Positions 14,625-21,059 of a stretch of DNA of 21,059 nt are shown in pieces (the stretch's first letter is position 1; each line of letters starts with the position of its first letter). The notes beneath the pieces were generated by a model. It was not told where the DNA came from. It saw only the letters and a list, made by a program, of their open reading frames with translations, and ran no database searches. A program made the translations under genes and the position numbers. Origin of the DNA: an uncultured Atopobium sp. GTDB lineage: Bacteria; Actinomycetota; Coriobacteriia; Coriobacteriales; Atopobiaceae. The DNA is taken from NCBI GenBank assembly GCA_946999785.1, contig CAMQEO010000013.1:1-21059 (forward strand), in the 5' to 3' direction.

Positions 14625-15443
14625 TTACGTATGTTTTGATTTAGCTGTTACTTGTACTGATGGAGCCGTATCATTCTTTTTCAAACCAGACTCAGAACTT
14701 TTTTGCGTATGATCTTTTTCTTTTTGGGAATCATCTTCACGAGTTGTGCTGTTCGAAGAAATATCTTTTGTATGGTCGCTCTCTACTTGCTGTGAATCGT
14801 CTTTAAGGTCTTGCACATCTTGTGCAGGAATTACCAGTCTTAAACTTTGAGTAGCTGCAGCTGATAGCACACGCGTGACATCTGCGGGATATACCGCCAG
14901 CACCAATTGCGCAGGAATATTTTGTGCTGGTTGAGCTTCCTTTATACACAGTGCAACCATATCTTTGGTAATAAGATGCGTAGTTTTGTTATTAGTTTCG
15001 TATCCAAGTACCTGAGTGCGAGGAGTAATATGTAATCCGATACCAAGTCTTTCATTCATAGGTAAACTAAGAGCAACTCTGCCATTAGGAATCACAAGTT
15101 CGCTATCCGATTCTGTAAAATGCATTGTTGAAAGGGGTACATTTTCGCCTACCGCAACTTTGACTACCTTACCTATCACGTCATCACTGTTTAAATATGC
15201 ATCTTTTGGAGCCAAGTCCGAAACCCAGTCACGCACAACTATGTCCTCAGCTTTAATCGTGTCACCAATTTGCAAAGGATGAGTAGTAACAACAAGACGT
15301 ACTACATCTCCACCATATGAAGCAATTGCATCATCACGAGCTTTTTGTGCATCGCTACGCACGGATTGTGCAAAAGAAAAACTGGTATACATAGCTAAAA
15401 GCGCACACAACACAGCACACAACAAACGAAATTTTAACGACAT
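14625..15443 (-). CDS. SAF domain protein, CpaB/RcpC-like pilus assembly factor
   Basis: The 272-residue product has an N-terminal signal or membrane anchor (about 5-25), then a SAF domain (about 46-112) containing LQIGDTIKAEDIVVRDW and IGKVVKVAVGENVPLSTMHF, followed by a CpaB-like region up to about 210 and a long hydrophilic tail (215-272) rich in Ser, Asp and Lys. CpaB/RcpC proteins act outside the membrane in Flp pilus assembly. The tail looks like a wall-spanning or glycan-associated low-complexity segment. ATG 15443 has an excellent AGGAGGT site 6 nt upstream. It is the first gene of the Tad operon, 91 nt before tadZ. Confidence 0.85.
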   Translation of the reverse strand: MSLKFRLLCAVLCALLAMYTSFSFAQSVRSDAQKARDDAIASYGGDVVRLVVTTHPLQIGDTIKAEDIVVRDWVSDLAPKDAYLNSDDVIGKVVKVAVGENVPLSTMHFTESDSELVIPNGRVALSLPMNERLGIGLHITPRTQVLGYETNNKTTHLITKDMVALCIKEAQPAQNIPAQLVLAVYPADVTRVLSAAATQSLRLVIPAQDVQDLKDDSQQVESDHTKDISSNSTTREDDSQKEKDHTQKSSESGLKKNDTAPSVQVTAKSKHT

Positions 15444-15488
15444 CGTCCACCTCCTCGCACAAAATATTACGAGGACATACTCTCACAA

Positions 15489-15516
15489 ATTATTGGACGC
15501 GTACGTAAGATTACAA
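15489..15516 (-). promoter_or_regulatory. Probable promoter of the Tad operon
   Basis: On the - strand TTGTAA (15516-15511) and AATAAT (15494-15489) are separated by 16 bp, giving a plausible -35/-10 pair. Transcription would start near 15482, leaving a ~38-nt leader with the AGGAGGT site. A dyad (15526-15540) lies 9 bp upstream of the -35 element. Confidence 0.45.
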
Positions 15517-15525
15517 AAAGTGGCA

Positions 15526-15540
15526 TGCACAAAACGTGCA
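15526..15540. promoter_or_regulatory. 15-bp dyad TGCAC-N5-GTGCA, possible operator
   Basis: TGCACAAAACGTGCA is an inverted repeat with 5-bp arms, placed just upstream of the probable Tad promoter. A larger GCATGC pair (15523-15528 and 15545-15550) surrounds it. The same arms with a different core occur at 15985-15999. The position would suit a transcription-factor site, but none is identified. Confidence 0.35.
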
Positions 15541-15550
15541 GGTAGCATGC

Positions 15551-15984
15551 ATTATTTCTGGTAGAAACTGCAAAAAACTGCCAAGGAGGAAGCCTTATAA
15601 ATAGCTTTAAGAAACTTTCTTTAAAAGACGAGTTGGTTCCTTGGATGTTCTAAAACCTAAATAGGATTAGCAATAATGAACTATGCAGAAAGATGTAATA
15701 GCGTCGCAAAAAACAAAAACGATAATTATCAAATTTGTAATTTTGTGAAGATGATGTGAAGGATACCATGTAAGATTGTGGTGTACTACTGCGCCGCGAG
15801 AGGCGCGGTACCTGCGCTGCGATGAATTTGCATAGTGATTGCCGTGGTAATTGCGCTGTGAAATTGCGTTACGATAGTCACTGCGCCTGCGCTGCGAAAT
15901 TGCGCCGCGATAGTCGCGGCAACCGCACACCATAACTTCGGCATGATTGACACGCTAACATAGCCACAATCAAGCTGTTATAAA
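15551..15984. other. Gene-poor intergenic region between rsgA and the Tad operon
   Basis: I see no gene here with a ribosome binding site. The left part (15551-15780) is AT-rich and plain. The right part (15781-15925) changes abruptly to GC-rich imperfect repeats. An 88-codon - strand frame through the repeats (15933-15667) lacks a ribosome binding site and codes for a repetitive Arg/Tyr-rich stretch, so I leave it out as a gene. Confidence 0.55.
15785..15925. repeat. GC-rich imperfect tandem repeats with a leading hairpin
   Basis: Three imperfect units beginning TGCGCTG(C/T)GA start at 15813, 15852 and 15888 (periods 39 and 36 bp); the second and third share GAAATTGCG and CGATAGTC. Just before them, CCGCGAGAGGCGCGG forms a compact hairpin. 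The GC content is far above that of the surroundings. Confidence 0.65.
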
Positions 15985-15999
15985 TGCACCTAGCGTGCA
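15985..15999. promoter_or_regulatory. Second 15-bp dyad TGCAC-N5-GTGCA after rsgA
   Basis: TGCACCTAGCGTGCA has the same 5-bp arms and spacing as the dyad at 15526-15540. It lies 18 bp after the rsgA stop. There is no T tract, so a terminator role is unlikely; it may be a second protein-binding site. Confidence 0.3.
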
Positions 16000-16017
16000 C
16001 AAAGTTACAACCATGCA

Positions 16018-17322
16018 TTAGATATATCGATGAGAAATATCCTTATCAAGCATATGAGCAGATAAGCTCATTTCGTCTAAAAGAGCTACATATATATCAA
16101 TAGATCCAGAAAAAACACGCTGCGAAGATTCAAGCGCGCGGACAGCACATCCAGGCTCTTTTTTATGAGAACAATTTCTAAATTTACAATGCTCAACCGC
16201 TGCTGTTAAAAGTGGAAACGTTTGAGCCAAACCAGCTTCATGACCCATGAGTGGCAAAGTTCTTAATCCAGGACAATCAATAATACATCCACTAGATGGA
16301 AGAGCGATCATTTGACGCGAAACAGTAGTATGGCGTCCACTATCATCCTTTGAACGTGTAGCACCAACACGCTGAACAGGACGCTTAAGAAGCAGATTAA
16401 GAAGACTAGATTTCCCAGCGCCCGACTCACCTAGAAGCATGGCACAGGTTTTACTACCCACAAGCTGCAAAAGCTCAGACACACCCCAATGAATATCATG
16501 TTCAGCTGCAAACTCTTTATAAGGCGCAACACTCTCCATAAAATGCAAATCCTGCGAAGAAACAACAATTTCAATCTGATTGGCTAATAACGCACTCAAA
16601 GTCATAAGCGAATCTTTATATTGAGAAAGACCAACACGATCAACTTTTGTGCAAACAACAGCACACGAACACCCACAGTCTTGCGCAATAACCGCCGTTC
16701 GCACAATACGGGCCAAATCTAAACCCAAACGTGTAAACGGTTGAACAAGCAAGACTTTATCAACGTGAGAAGCTAAAACCTGCATTTTTGCACGGGAATC
16801 GCCTCTCCAACGACTTACCGCATGAATTCGAGGTAAAATTGTGTACATAATACCCATCGCGTGGTTACAAGGTATCCCCACAATAAGCCAGTCACCCACA
16901 ACAACGTTTTTTTCTGACTTTGACTTGGTCAACAGTGCAGAAAACTCGCAGCGAATGATAGCTGTTTTAGTACAAATCAGCGGAAATCCTCTATCAAGGC
17001 TTATACATTTACCCAGAAACAATGAACCTTCATCAAGATGATGCACACTGCAAAGATGGTGAATTTCATGCTCAGCAGCCTCGCGAATAGCAGGCGATAC
17101 ATAAAAGTCGTTAAAGCTTGGAAAGAACGTCACAGAATCCGTGGTCAAAGAAGAATTTTCAACGTTGATACCAAACTCATTATCGGCATACGCATCAGAT
17201 GAAAAGCCTGATTCCATGTCTTGTTTTTCCACATTATGTAATGCTTGTGCTTCACACGCACCAACACAAGCCTTCTGATGAGCATTCTTAACAATCTTAT
17301 GCTTTAACGACTTCATACGCAT
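16018..17322 (-). CDS. rsgA: RsgA, ribosome small-subunit-dependent GTPase
   Basis: RsgA is a circularly permuted GTPase that helps the 30S ribosomal subunit mature. The motifs appear in the permuted order: G4 TKVD (225-228), G1 GESGAGKSS (298-306), G2 Thr332-Thr333, G3 DCPG (349-352), then the zinc site Cys379, Cys384, His386, Cys392. An OB-fold domain lies at about 100-170. At 434 residues it is longer than the usual 290-360 because of an ~85-residue hydrophilic N-terminal extension. The frame opens at ATG 17379 inside the ATPase gene, but that start has no ribosome binding site; ATG 17322 or 17316 fits better (weak TTTGG/GGATG), leaving about 20 nt after the ATPase stop. It is likely co-transcribed with the ATPase. 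Confidence 0.92.
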   Translation of the reverse strand: MRMKSLKHKIVKNAHQKACVGACEAQALHNVEKQDMESGFSSDAYADNEFGINVENSSLTTDSVTFFPSFNDFYVSPAIREAAEHEIHHLCSVHHLDEGSLFLGKCISLDRGFPLICTKTAIIRCEFSALLTKSKSEKNVVVGDWLIVGIPCNHAMGIMYTILPRIHAVSRWRGDSRAKMQVLASHVDKVLLVQPFTRLGLDLARIVRTAVIAQDCGCSCAVVCTKVDRVGLSQYKDSLMTLSALLANQIEIVVSSQDLHFMESVAPYKEFAAEHDIHWGVSELLQLVGSKTCAMLLGESGAGKSSLLNLLLKRPVQRVGATRSKDDSGRHTTVSRQMIALPSSGCIIDCPGLRTLPLMGHEAGLAQTFPLLTAAVEHCKFRNCSHKKEPGCAVRALESSQRVFSGSIDIYVALLDEMSLSAHMLDKDISHRYI

Positions 17323-17342
17323 CCAAATCTTAAAGCAAAACG

Positions 17343-20024
17343 TTATGCACGCGCGGGCTGTCCGCGACGTGCAAACCATTTTTCGATTTCAACAATCGGG
17401 ATAATAAGCGCAGCTAAAATGAGGGCGGCCGCATATTCTTCCCAACCGATTTCTGCAAAGTTAAAAGCTTGTGCAAGCGGCGTTTCTATAACCAAATAGG
17501 TAAGCAACAATGCAAACACAAATGCACCCCACAGCCACATATTTTGCTTCTTAAGCGTAAAAATTGATTGATGCATACTGCGCATATTAAGCGAATGGAA
17601 CATCTCAACCATTGAAAGCGTCAAAAATGCCATGGTCATTCCATGAATGCCAGCACTTGGATTTTGAAGAACCTGAGATATATCCATAGTGCCAAATTCA
17701 AGATAATGGCCAATAAAATAGCTGATGAGTGTAAGAACAGAAATCGCAATACCTTGAAACATAATATCAGCACCAACGCCACCTGCAAAAATACCATCTT
17801 TGGCACTACGAGGTTTGCGCCTCATGATACCTGGCTCGGCACCTTCGGTTGCCATCGCAAGAGCAGGCAGAGAATCAGTAATAAGGTTGATCCAAAGCAA
17901 GTGCGTTGGTTCCAAAATAGTAAAGCCAATAAATGAAGCAACAAAAACCGAAATAACTTCAGCAAGGTTTGAAGAAAGCAAAAATTGAATACATTTACGA
18001 ATATTATCGTAAATACGTCTTCCCTCTCGGCAGGCGTTAATAATGGTAGAAAAATTATCATCAGCAAGTACCATGTCAGCAACATTTTTAGTAACATCGG
18101 TACCTGTTATACCCATACCAATACCAATATCTGCGCGCTTGATAGAAGGTGCATCGTTGACACCATCGCCAGTCATCGCAACAACTTTTTGCTTATGTTT
18201 CCACGCACTTACAATACGAACCTTATGCTCGGGCTGAACACGAGCATACACGCCATATGATTCAATAGTTGCGTCCAGCTCTTCGTCACTAAGAGCATCT
18301 AATTGAGCGCCAGTAAGCGCTTCTTTGCGAGAAGAAATAATTCCTAATTGTTGAGCGATAGCGCACGCTGTGTCAATATGGTCTCCCGTAATCATAACAA
18401 CGCGTATACCAGCAGATTTTGCTTCGTCTATAGACGATTTAACCTCGGGACGAACAGGATCGATCATACCCGAAAGCCCTACAAAACACATGTCGTGTTC
18501 AAGGTATGCGCCATCAAATGATTCTGGACAGCTGCTACCCCAATCACGACGCGCGGATGCGATCACACGAAGCGCCTTATTGGCAAGTTTCTTATTTTGC
18601 TCGATAACATATGCTTTTAATTCGTCAGTAAACGGCACAATGCCCGTTTCGGAAAGATACGTGGTACAGTGTGACAAAATAACATCAGGTGCACCCTTGG
18701 TATGCTGCATATATGATCCGTTATTATTCACCACAACCGACATCATTTTACGGCTTGAATCAAAGGGAGCTTCACCAACACGCGGACGTGTTTGTTTAAG
18801 ATATGACGTGGTGAATTCATTTTTAGCAGCGTCAGCTACTAGTGCAGCTTCGGTTGGTTCACCTTGAGCTGTATGTGTCACATCATCCCAAACAGCATCG
18901 CTTGCAAGTGCCATGGTGCGTAAATGTGCTGTTAAATTACCTGTTACGCGCTCAACAACGGTCATCTTATTTTGTGTAAGAGTTCCTGTTTTGTCACTAC
19001 AAATTACTTGCGTGCAACCAAGCGTTTCTACCGCAGAAAGCTGACGAATAATTGCATGCTTTTTACTCATCTTAGTAACACCGATAGACAAAACAATGGT
19101 TACAACCGCAGCAAGGCCTTCGGGGATAGCAGCTACTGCCAAAGAAACCGCAACCATAAATGTATTCAATACAAGTTCAACATGAGATAAAAATTCAAAC
19201 CCATGTTTAGCAAGCGAAACAGCAAAAATAATAGCGCAGATTGCAACAACCCATACCGTTAACTTATGCGAAAGCTCGGTTAACTTCTTTTGAAGAGGTG
19301 TTTGCTCGTCTTGAACGCTGCTTAGCGCACGAGCAATCTTACCCATTTCTGTTTTCATACCTGTTGCTACAACACATCCGCGACCGCGACCATATACTAC
19401 CGTGGATCCCATATAGCACATGTTTTTACGATCGGCTAAAGGTACGTCTTTTTCAGAAGATCCAAGCTGCAACATATCAATCACTTTAGATACCGGAACC
19501 GACTCTCCGGTAAGTGCTGCTTCCTCAATTTTAAGTGAAGCACTTTCTAAAATACGACAATCGGCACCAACTGCGTCTCCTGCTTCAAAGACGATAATAT
19601 CGCCAGGAACAAGCTGTGATGAAGGTACACTTTGGAGCGAGCCATCGCGCATAACTTTACTTTGTGCGGCGGTCATCTCTTGTAAAGCCGCAAGTGCCTC
19701 CTCAGCTTTAAGCTCTTGTACAACACCTAAGAACGAATTAAGAATAACCACGAACATGATAATAACCACATCGGCATAATCACCTTCGCCATTATACATA
19801 CCTACTATAAGCGATATAACTGCTGCAATAATAAGCATGATAACCATGGGGTCTGCCATCTGCGCAAAAAAACGTTTCACAACAGAATCTTTTTGCGCCT
19901 CATCAAGCTTATTGAGTCCGTATTCGTCCAATAGCTTAGATGCTTGTGCTGCAGACAGACCGTCTTTTTCGTGAGTATGAAGGTTAGTTAAAACTTCATC
20001 TGCAGTTTTAAGATATTCTTTCAC
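17343..20024 (-). CDS. SERCA-type calcium-transporting P-type ATPase
   Basis: This P2A-type ATPase of 893 residues (from GTG 20024) exports Ca2+ across the membrane. Motifs in order: TGES (172-175), PEGL (301-304) in M4, phosphorylation site DKTGT (344-348), KGAPD (443-447), TGDH (546-549) and TGDGVND (618-624). The residues matching the SERCA calcium ligands are all present: Glu302, Asn686 and Glu689 (SSNLAE), Asn713, Thr716 and Asp717 (NLITD), and Glu807 (SMVEMFHSLN), so two Ca2+ sites are possible. The frame extends back to 20195, but AGGAGG (20035-20030) lies 5 nt before GTG 20024, and the promoter's -10 (20072-20067) lies inside the extension. The earlier starts are therefore rejected. 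Mn2+ transport remains possible, as in some relatives. Confidence 0.93.
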   Translation of the reverse strand: MKEYLKTADEVLTNLHTHEKDGLSAAQASKLLDEYGLNKLDEAQKDSVVKRFFAQMADPMVIMLIIAAVISLIVGMYNGEGDYADVVIIMFVVILNSFLGVVQELKAEEALAALQEMTAAQSKVMRDGSLQSVPSSQLVPGDIIVFEAGDAVGADCRILESASLKIEEAALTGESVPVSKVIDMLQLGSSEKDVPLADRKNMCYMGSTVVYGRGRGCVVATGMKTEMGKIARALSSVQDEQTPLQKKLTELSHKLTVWVVAICAIIFAVSLAKHGFEFLSHVELVLNTFMVAVSLAVAAIPEGLAAVVTIVLSIGVTKMSKKHAIIRQLSAVETLGCTQVICSDKTGTLTQNKMTVVERVTGNLTAHLRTMALASDAVWDDVTHTAQGEPTEAALVADAAKNEFTTSYLKQTRPRVGEAPFDSSRKMMSVVVNNNGSYMQHTKGAPDVILSHCTTYLSETGIVPFTDELKAYVIEQNKKLANKALRVIASARRDWGSSCPESFDGAYLEHDMCFVGLSGMIDPVRPEVKSSIDEAKSAGIRVVMITGDHIDTACAIAQQLGIISSRKEALTGAQLDALSDEELDATIESYGVYARVQPEHKVRIVSAWKHKQKVVAMTGDGVNDAPSIKRADIGIGMGITGTDVTKNVADMVLADDNFSTIINACREGRRIYDNIRKCIQFLLSSNLAEVISVFVASFIGFTILEPTHLLWINLITDSLPALAMATEGAEPGIMRRKPRSAKDGIFAGGVGADIMFQGIAISVLTLISYFIGHYLEFGTMDISQVLQNPSAGIHGMTMAFLTLSMVEMFHSLNMRSMHQSIFTLKKQNMWLWGAFVFALLLTYLVIETPLAQAFNFAEIGWEEYAAALILAALIIPIVEIEKWFARRGQPARA

Positions 20025-20066
20025 AAAATCCTCCTGGGATAATTTTGTTTGATACATTGATTCCCG

Positions 20067-20095
20067 ATTATAATTCCCCAGGAGCTGAGGCAAGG
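20067..20095 (-). promoter_or_regulatory. Promoter of the calcium ATPase and rsgA
   Basis: The - strand has a perfect -10, TATAAT (20072-20067), preceded at about 15-16 bp by TTGCCT/CTTGCC as -35. Transcription would start near 20060, giving a ~36-nt leader that contains AGGAGG. Around the -35, TGAGCCCTTGCCTCA forms a dyad (TGAG/CTCA) that could be an operator. Confidence 0.6.
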
Positions 20096-20266
20096 GCTCA
20101 CCAACGTAACCAAAACTTTTGTACGTATGAGATAATCTTAGCGTATTTGGTGTTCCTCTTAAAAAAATTAACGTCTTACTTACAAAATTATGCACACATC
20201 AAAATTTTGGACATGGTAAAAACCACTATAAACACTGTTTCATTCAAAAAAATGTTATCTCAACAT

Positions 20267-20301
20267 AACAAAAAGCCCTGCAAACATATGTTTACAGGGC
20301 T
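20267..20301 (-). terminator. Rho-independent terminator of adhE
   Basis: On the - strand AGCCCTGTAAACAT pairs with ATGTTTGCAGGGCT (20301-20274; 14 bp with one G-T pair and almost no loop in the drawn stem), followed by TTTTTGTT. It lies about 50 nt after the adhE stop codon and separates it from the ATPase transcript. Confidence 0.88.
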
Positions 20302-20349
20302 ATCGAATGCACGTAGCTTAAAAGCGCATAAAGCACTTAATGCACGTAT

Positions 20350-21059
20350 TTACTCTTCGTACGACTTAGGCTCACGACCATAATAAGCATCCAAGTAAAG
20401 ATTCTTTATCTCATTGATCAAAGGATAACGCGGATTACTTACCGTACATTGGTCGTTAAATGCCTGCTCAGACATTTCGTCAATCGTATCGAGGAAGTAT
20501 TTCTCGTCTACGTTGTATTCTGCAATGGTCTTCTTTACGCCAATGTAATCAAGAATTGATTGAACTTTGGCAACAAATTTCTCAAAGACTTCATCGTCAT
20601 TAGCACCAGTAATGCCACAATAACGAGCCATTTCGCAATAACGAGCTTTAGCGTGAGGATACTCATACTGAGGGAACGTACCCATACGCGTTGGCTTTTC
20701 TGCTGCATTATAGCGAATAATACGCGTAAGCAGAACACCATTTGCCCAGCCGTGAGGAATGTGGTGGAAGGCACCAAGCTTGTGAGCCATGGAGTGAACC
20801 ATACCCAAAAATGCATTAGAAAATGCAAGACCAGCAATACAAGAAGCATTTGCCATCTTGTCGCGAGCATACACATTGTTAGGCTCATCATAAGCAGTTT
20901 CAAGATTTTCAAAAATAAGCTTGAGACCCTTTAAGCTCATAGCTTGCGTGTAGTCAGAAGCCATAGTTGAAACATACGACTCAAGGCAGTGCGTCATTGC
21001 ATCGGCACCAGAAGCAGAGGTTAAGCCCTTAGGCTGAGTCATCATGTTGTCGGTATCAA
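20350..21059 (-). CDS. adhE: AdhE bifunctional aldehyde-alcohol dehydrogenase, C-terminal part (partial)
   Basis: The frame is open to the window edge and gives the last ~235 residues of AdhE, within the iron-dependent alcohol dehydrogenase domain. Full AdhE (about 870 residues) converts acetyl-CoA to acetaldehyde and then ethanol, regenerating NAD+ in fermentation. The iron ligands are present: Asp and His in GADAMTH, His in MVHSMAHKLG, and His in HHIPHG. The conserved C-terminal segment FNDQCTVSNPRYPLINEIK and YYGRE are also intact, and the protein ends KSYEE without the longer tail of the enterobacterial enzyme. The N-terminal aldehyde dehydrogenase half lies beyond the window, so a stand-alone iron alcohol dehydrogenase is not excluded, but the AdhE-like C terminus argues against it. 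A strong terminator follows. Confidence 0.9.
   Translation of the reverse strand, partial: DTDNMMTQPKGLTSASGADAMTHCLESYVSTMASDYTQAMSLKGLKLIFENLETAYDEPNNVYARDKMANASCIAGLAFSNAFLGMVHSMAHKLGAFHHIPHGWANGVLLTRIIRYNAAEKPTRMGTFPQYEYPHAKARYCEMARYCGITGANDDEVFEKFVAKVQSILDYIGVKKTIAEYNVDEKYFLDTIDEMSEQAFNDQCTVSNPRYPLINEIKNLYLDAYYGREPKSYEE

Noticed and set aside
15667..15933. 88-codon frame through the GC-rich repeats as a gene
   Set aside because: There is no ribosome binding site, the composition is repetitive Arg/Tyr, and the frame follows the DNA repeats; more likely a by-product of repeat structure.
18370..18867. 165-codon + strand frame opposite the ATPase gene
   Set aside because: It mirrors conserved ATPase coding sequence and has no ribosome binding site; an antisense shadow.
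20041..20160. Mn2+ (yybP-ykoY) or similar riboswitch ahead of the ATPase
   Set aside because: Some relatives are under such control, but the conserved loop sequences are not seen, and the TATAAT at 20067-20072 would start transcription downstream of the structured part.

Overview
The window looks like a chromosomal stretch of an AT-rich, Gram-positive-type actinobacterium, most likely class Coriobacteriia (Atopobium/Fannyhessea-like). This is inferred from a compact Tad/Flp pilus locus without a secretin gene, a sortase-type protein tail, an adhE gene and strong AGGAGG ribosome binding sites. I could not run a search, so the taxon is inference.

Left end (1-1770). On the + strand, the last 27 codons of an unidentified gene are followed by a 102-residue hypothetical protein and a hairpin. 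On the - strand lies a scar region: an AbiF/Abi_2-type abortive-infection gene cut to 104 codons. It still has its promoter and a ~59-nt structured RNA that ends in a terminator. Its TAA is followed, in the same frame, by the C-terminal tail of a collagen-like, sortase-anchored surface protein. A ~430-bp stretch with no gene follows, then a 38-residue membrane microprotein.

Middle (1821-15443). All genes are on the - strand and are transcribed from right to left: SAF/CpaB-like protein, TadZ, TadA, TadB, TadC, Flp pilin, a cysteine-containing membrane-anchored protein, a second Flp-like pilin, TadE-like, a large TadG-like protein, another TadE/F-like pseudopilin, DUF192, a zinc-ribbon/FHA protein and a DUF2207 membrane protein. 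Most junctions overlap or are under 30 nt, so this is probably one operon. TadZ would place the machine, TadA powers it, TadB/TadC form the inner-membrane platform, and the Flp-type proteins are the fibre and minor subunits. No prepilin peptidase (TadV) is visible here. tadC carries an in-frame TGA at codon 60, followed directly by ATG, so the platform protein is either split or broken.

Right end (15444-21059). A leader and intergenic region holds imperfect GC-rich repeats and two similar 15-bp dyads, one next to the probable tad promoter. It is followed on the - strand by rsgA (ribosome-assembly GTPase), a SERCA-like calcium P-type ATPase with a GTG start and a near-consensus promoter, a strong terminator, and the C-terminal part of adhE, which runs off the window.

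The most notable items are the AbiF toxin remnant with an apparently intact RNA partner, its in-frame junction to a surface-protein tail, the TGA in tadC, and the accessory FHA/DUF192/DUF2207/microprotein tail of the Tad operon.
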